This document shows, one piece after another, positions 12,895 to 13,629 of a stretch of DNA of 13,629 bases. The notes beneath the pieces are model-generated. The model saw nothing but the letters and a program-made list of their open reading frames with translations, made no database searches and had not been told where the DNA came from. Both the position numbers and the translations under genes were made by a program. Each line of letters begins with the position of its first letter. Within the stretch, counting starts at the first letter, position 1. This stretch comes from JAQGMO01 sp050954505 (GTDB taxonomy: Bacteria > Pseudomonadota > Gammaproteobacteria > Burkholderiales > Burkholderiaceae_D): NCBI GenBank assembly GCA_050954505.1, contig JBPBPY010000291.1, positions 1-13,629 on the forward strand. The letters run 5' to 3'.

Positions 12895-13629
12895 ATGACT
12901 TCACGCAAAGGCATCATCCTCGCCGGCGGTTCTGGCACGCGGCTGCATCCGGCCACGTTATCGATCAGCAAACAGCTGCTGCCGGTGTATGACAAGCCGA
13001 TGATCTACTATCCACTGAGTTCCCTGATGCTGGCTGGCATACGCGAAATTCTGGTCATCAGCACCCCGCAGGATACGCCACGCTTCCAGCAACTGCTGGG
13101 CGATGGCTCGCAATGGGGTTTGCAGCTCGAGTACGTGGTGCAGCCCAGCCCGGATGGACTGGCTCAGGCATTCCTGCTCGGCGAAACCTTCCTCGGCAAT
13201 GCCCCCAGCGCATTGGTCCTGGGCGACAACATCTTCTACGGCCACGACTTTGGCAACCTCGTTGGCGCTGCCGATGCCCAGACCAGCGGTGCAACGGTGT
13301 TCGCCTATCATGTGCGCGATGCCGAACGGTATGGCGTGGTGGAATTCGATGCGCAGGGCCGGGCCATCAGCATTGAAGAAAAACCGCAGAAGCCAAAGAG
13401 CAATTACGCCGTCACCGGTCTTTACTTCTACGACCAGCAGGTCGTCGACATTGCCAAGTCGATCAGGCCAAGCGCGCGCGGTGAACTTGAAATCACCGCT
13501 GTCAACCAGGCCTATCTTGAATTGAACCAGCTCAACGTACAGATCATGCAGCGCGGATATGCCTGGCTTGATACGGGCACCCATGACAGCTTGCTCGAAG
13601 CCAGCATGTTCATCTCGACACTCGAACAC
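12895..13629 (+). CDS. rmlA: glucose-1-phosphate thymidylyltransferase (partial, 3' end cut)
   Basis: First step of dTDP-L-rhamnose synthesis: makes dTDP-glucose from dTTP and glucose-1-phosphate, and is usually feedback-inhibited by dTDP-rhamnose. The reading frame from ATG 12895 stays open to the last base, giving 245 of about 290 residues. Visible are the nucleotide-binding LAGGSGTRLHP (9-19), KQLLPVYDKPMIYYPLS (26-42), the metal-site GDNIFYG (110-116), YGVVEFD (146-152), EEKP (161-164), RGELEIT (195-201) and WLDTGTHDSL (224-233). It begins 36 nt after rmlD; the SD is weak (TGGA). rmlC is expected just beyond the edge, since the pathway needs an epimerase and none is present here. Confidence 0.97.
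   Translation, partial: MTSRKGIILAGGSGTRLHPATLSISKQLLPVYDKPMIYYPLSSLMLAGIREILVISTPQDTPRFQQLLGDGSQWGLQLEYVVQPSPDGLAQAFLLGETFLGNAPSALVLGDNIFYGHDFGNLVGAADAQTSGATVFAYHVRDAERYGVVEFDAQGRAISIEEKPQKPKSNYAVTGLYFYDQQVVDIAKSIRPSARGELEITAVNQAYLELNQLNVQIMQRGYAWLDTGTHDSLLEASMFISTLEH

Noticed and set aside
12958..13629. 223-codon minus-strand ORF at the right edge
   Set aside because: Opposite the partial rmlA gene, whose full set of nucleotidyltransferase motifs shows the coding strand.

Overview
The window is GC-rich bacterial chromosome with short intergenic spacers. It looks like a betaproteobacterium of the order Burkholderiales, perhaps Oxalobacteraceae. This is inferred from the argB-HAD nucleotidase pair, the FadL/OmpP1 type, the CWC cysteine-rich protein and the overall codon use; no rRNA or other marker gene is present to settle it. 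I see no tRNA, rRNA, insertion sequence, prophage or CRISPR array.

Left part (1-6656), mostly minus strand. It starts with the first codons of a probable aldo/keto reductase cut by the window edge. Next come a membrane GGDEF-EAL cyclic-di-GMP enzyme, an arginine-biosynthesis unit (argB followed 11 nt later by a HAD pyrimidine-nucleotidase-like gene), a plus-strand cysteine-rich CWC protein divergent from argB, a fadL/OmpP1 outer-membrane transporter with a good terminator, and an unrecognised exported protein with a C-terminal membrane segment and basic tail.

Middle (6657-7348). About 690 bp without a credible gene, AT-richer than its surroundings, ending at a polyprenyl-phosphate sugar-phosphate transferase gene. 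It holds a sigma-54-like -24/-12 element, a TATAAT box, a perfect 16-bp palindrome, a long stem-loop, a second promoter-like element and a small hairpin. It is probably the control region of the exopolysaccharide locus and is the most interesting stretch in the window.

Right part (7349-13629). A WcaJ-type initiating transferase (lipid-linked sugar, first step of exopolysaccharide or O-antigen synthesis) is followed by small genes of unknown function: a 65-residue acidic protein, a poly-glycine lipoprotein, a three-helix membrane protein and a doubtful short ORF. Then comes the dTDP-L-rhamnose operon rmlB-rmlD-rmlA, with rmlA running off the right edge. Together these indicate a surface polysaccharide that probably contains rhamnose. 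The c-di-GMP enzyme could influence such a locus, but nothing in the sequence ties them together.

I found no clearly new multi-gene system. The best leads are the long leader before the transferase, the exported protein with a sorting-signal-like tail divergent from it, and the AT-rich repeat cluster before rmlB.
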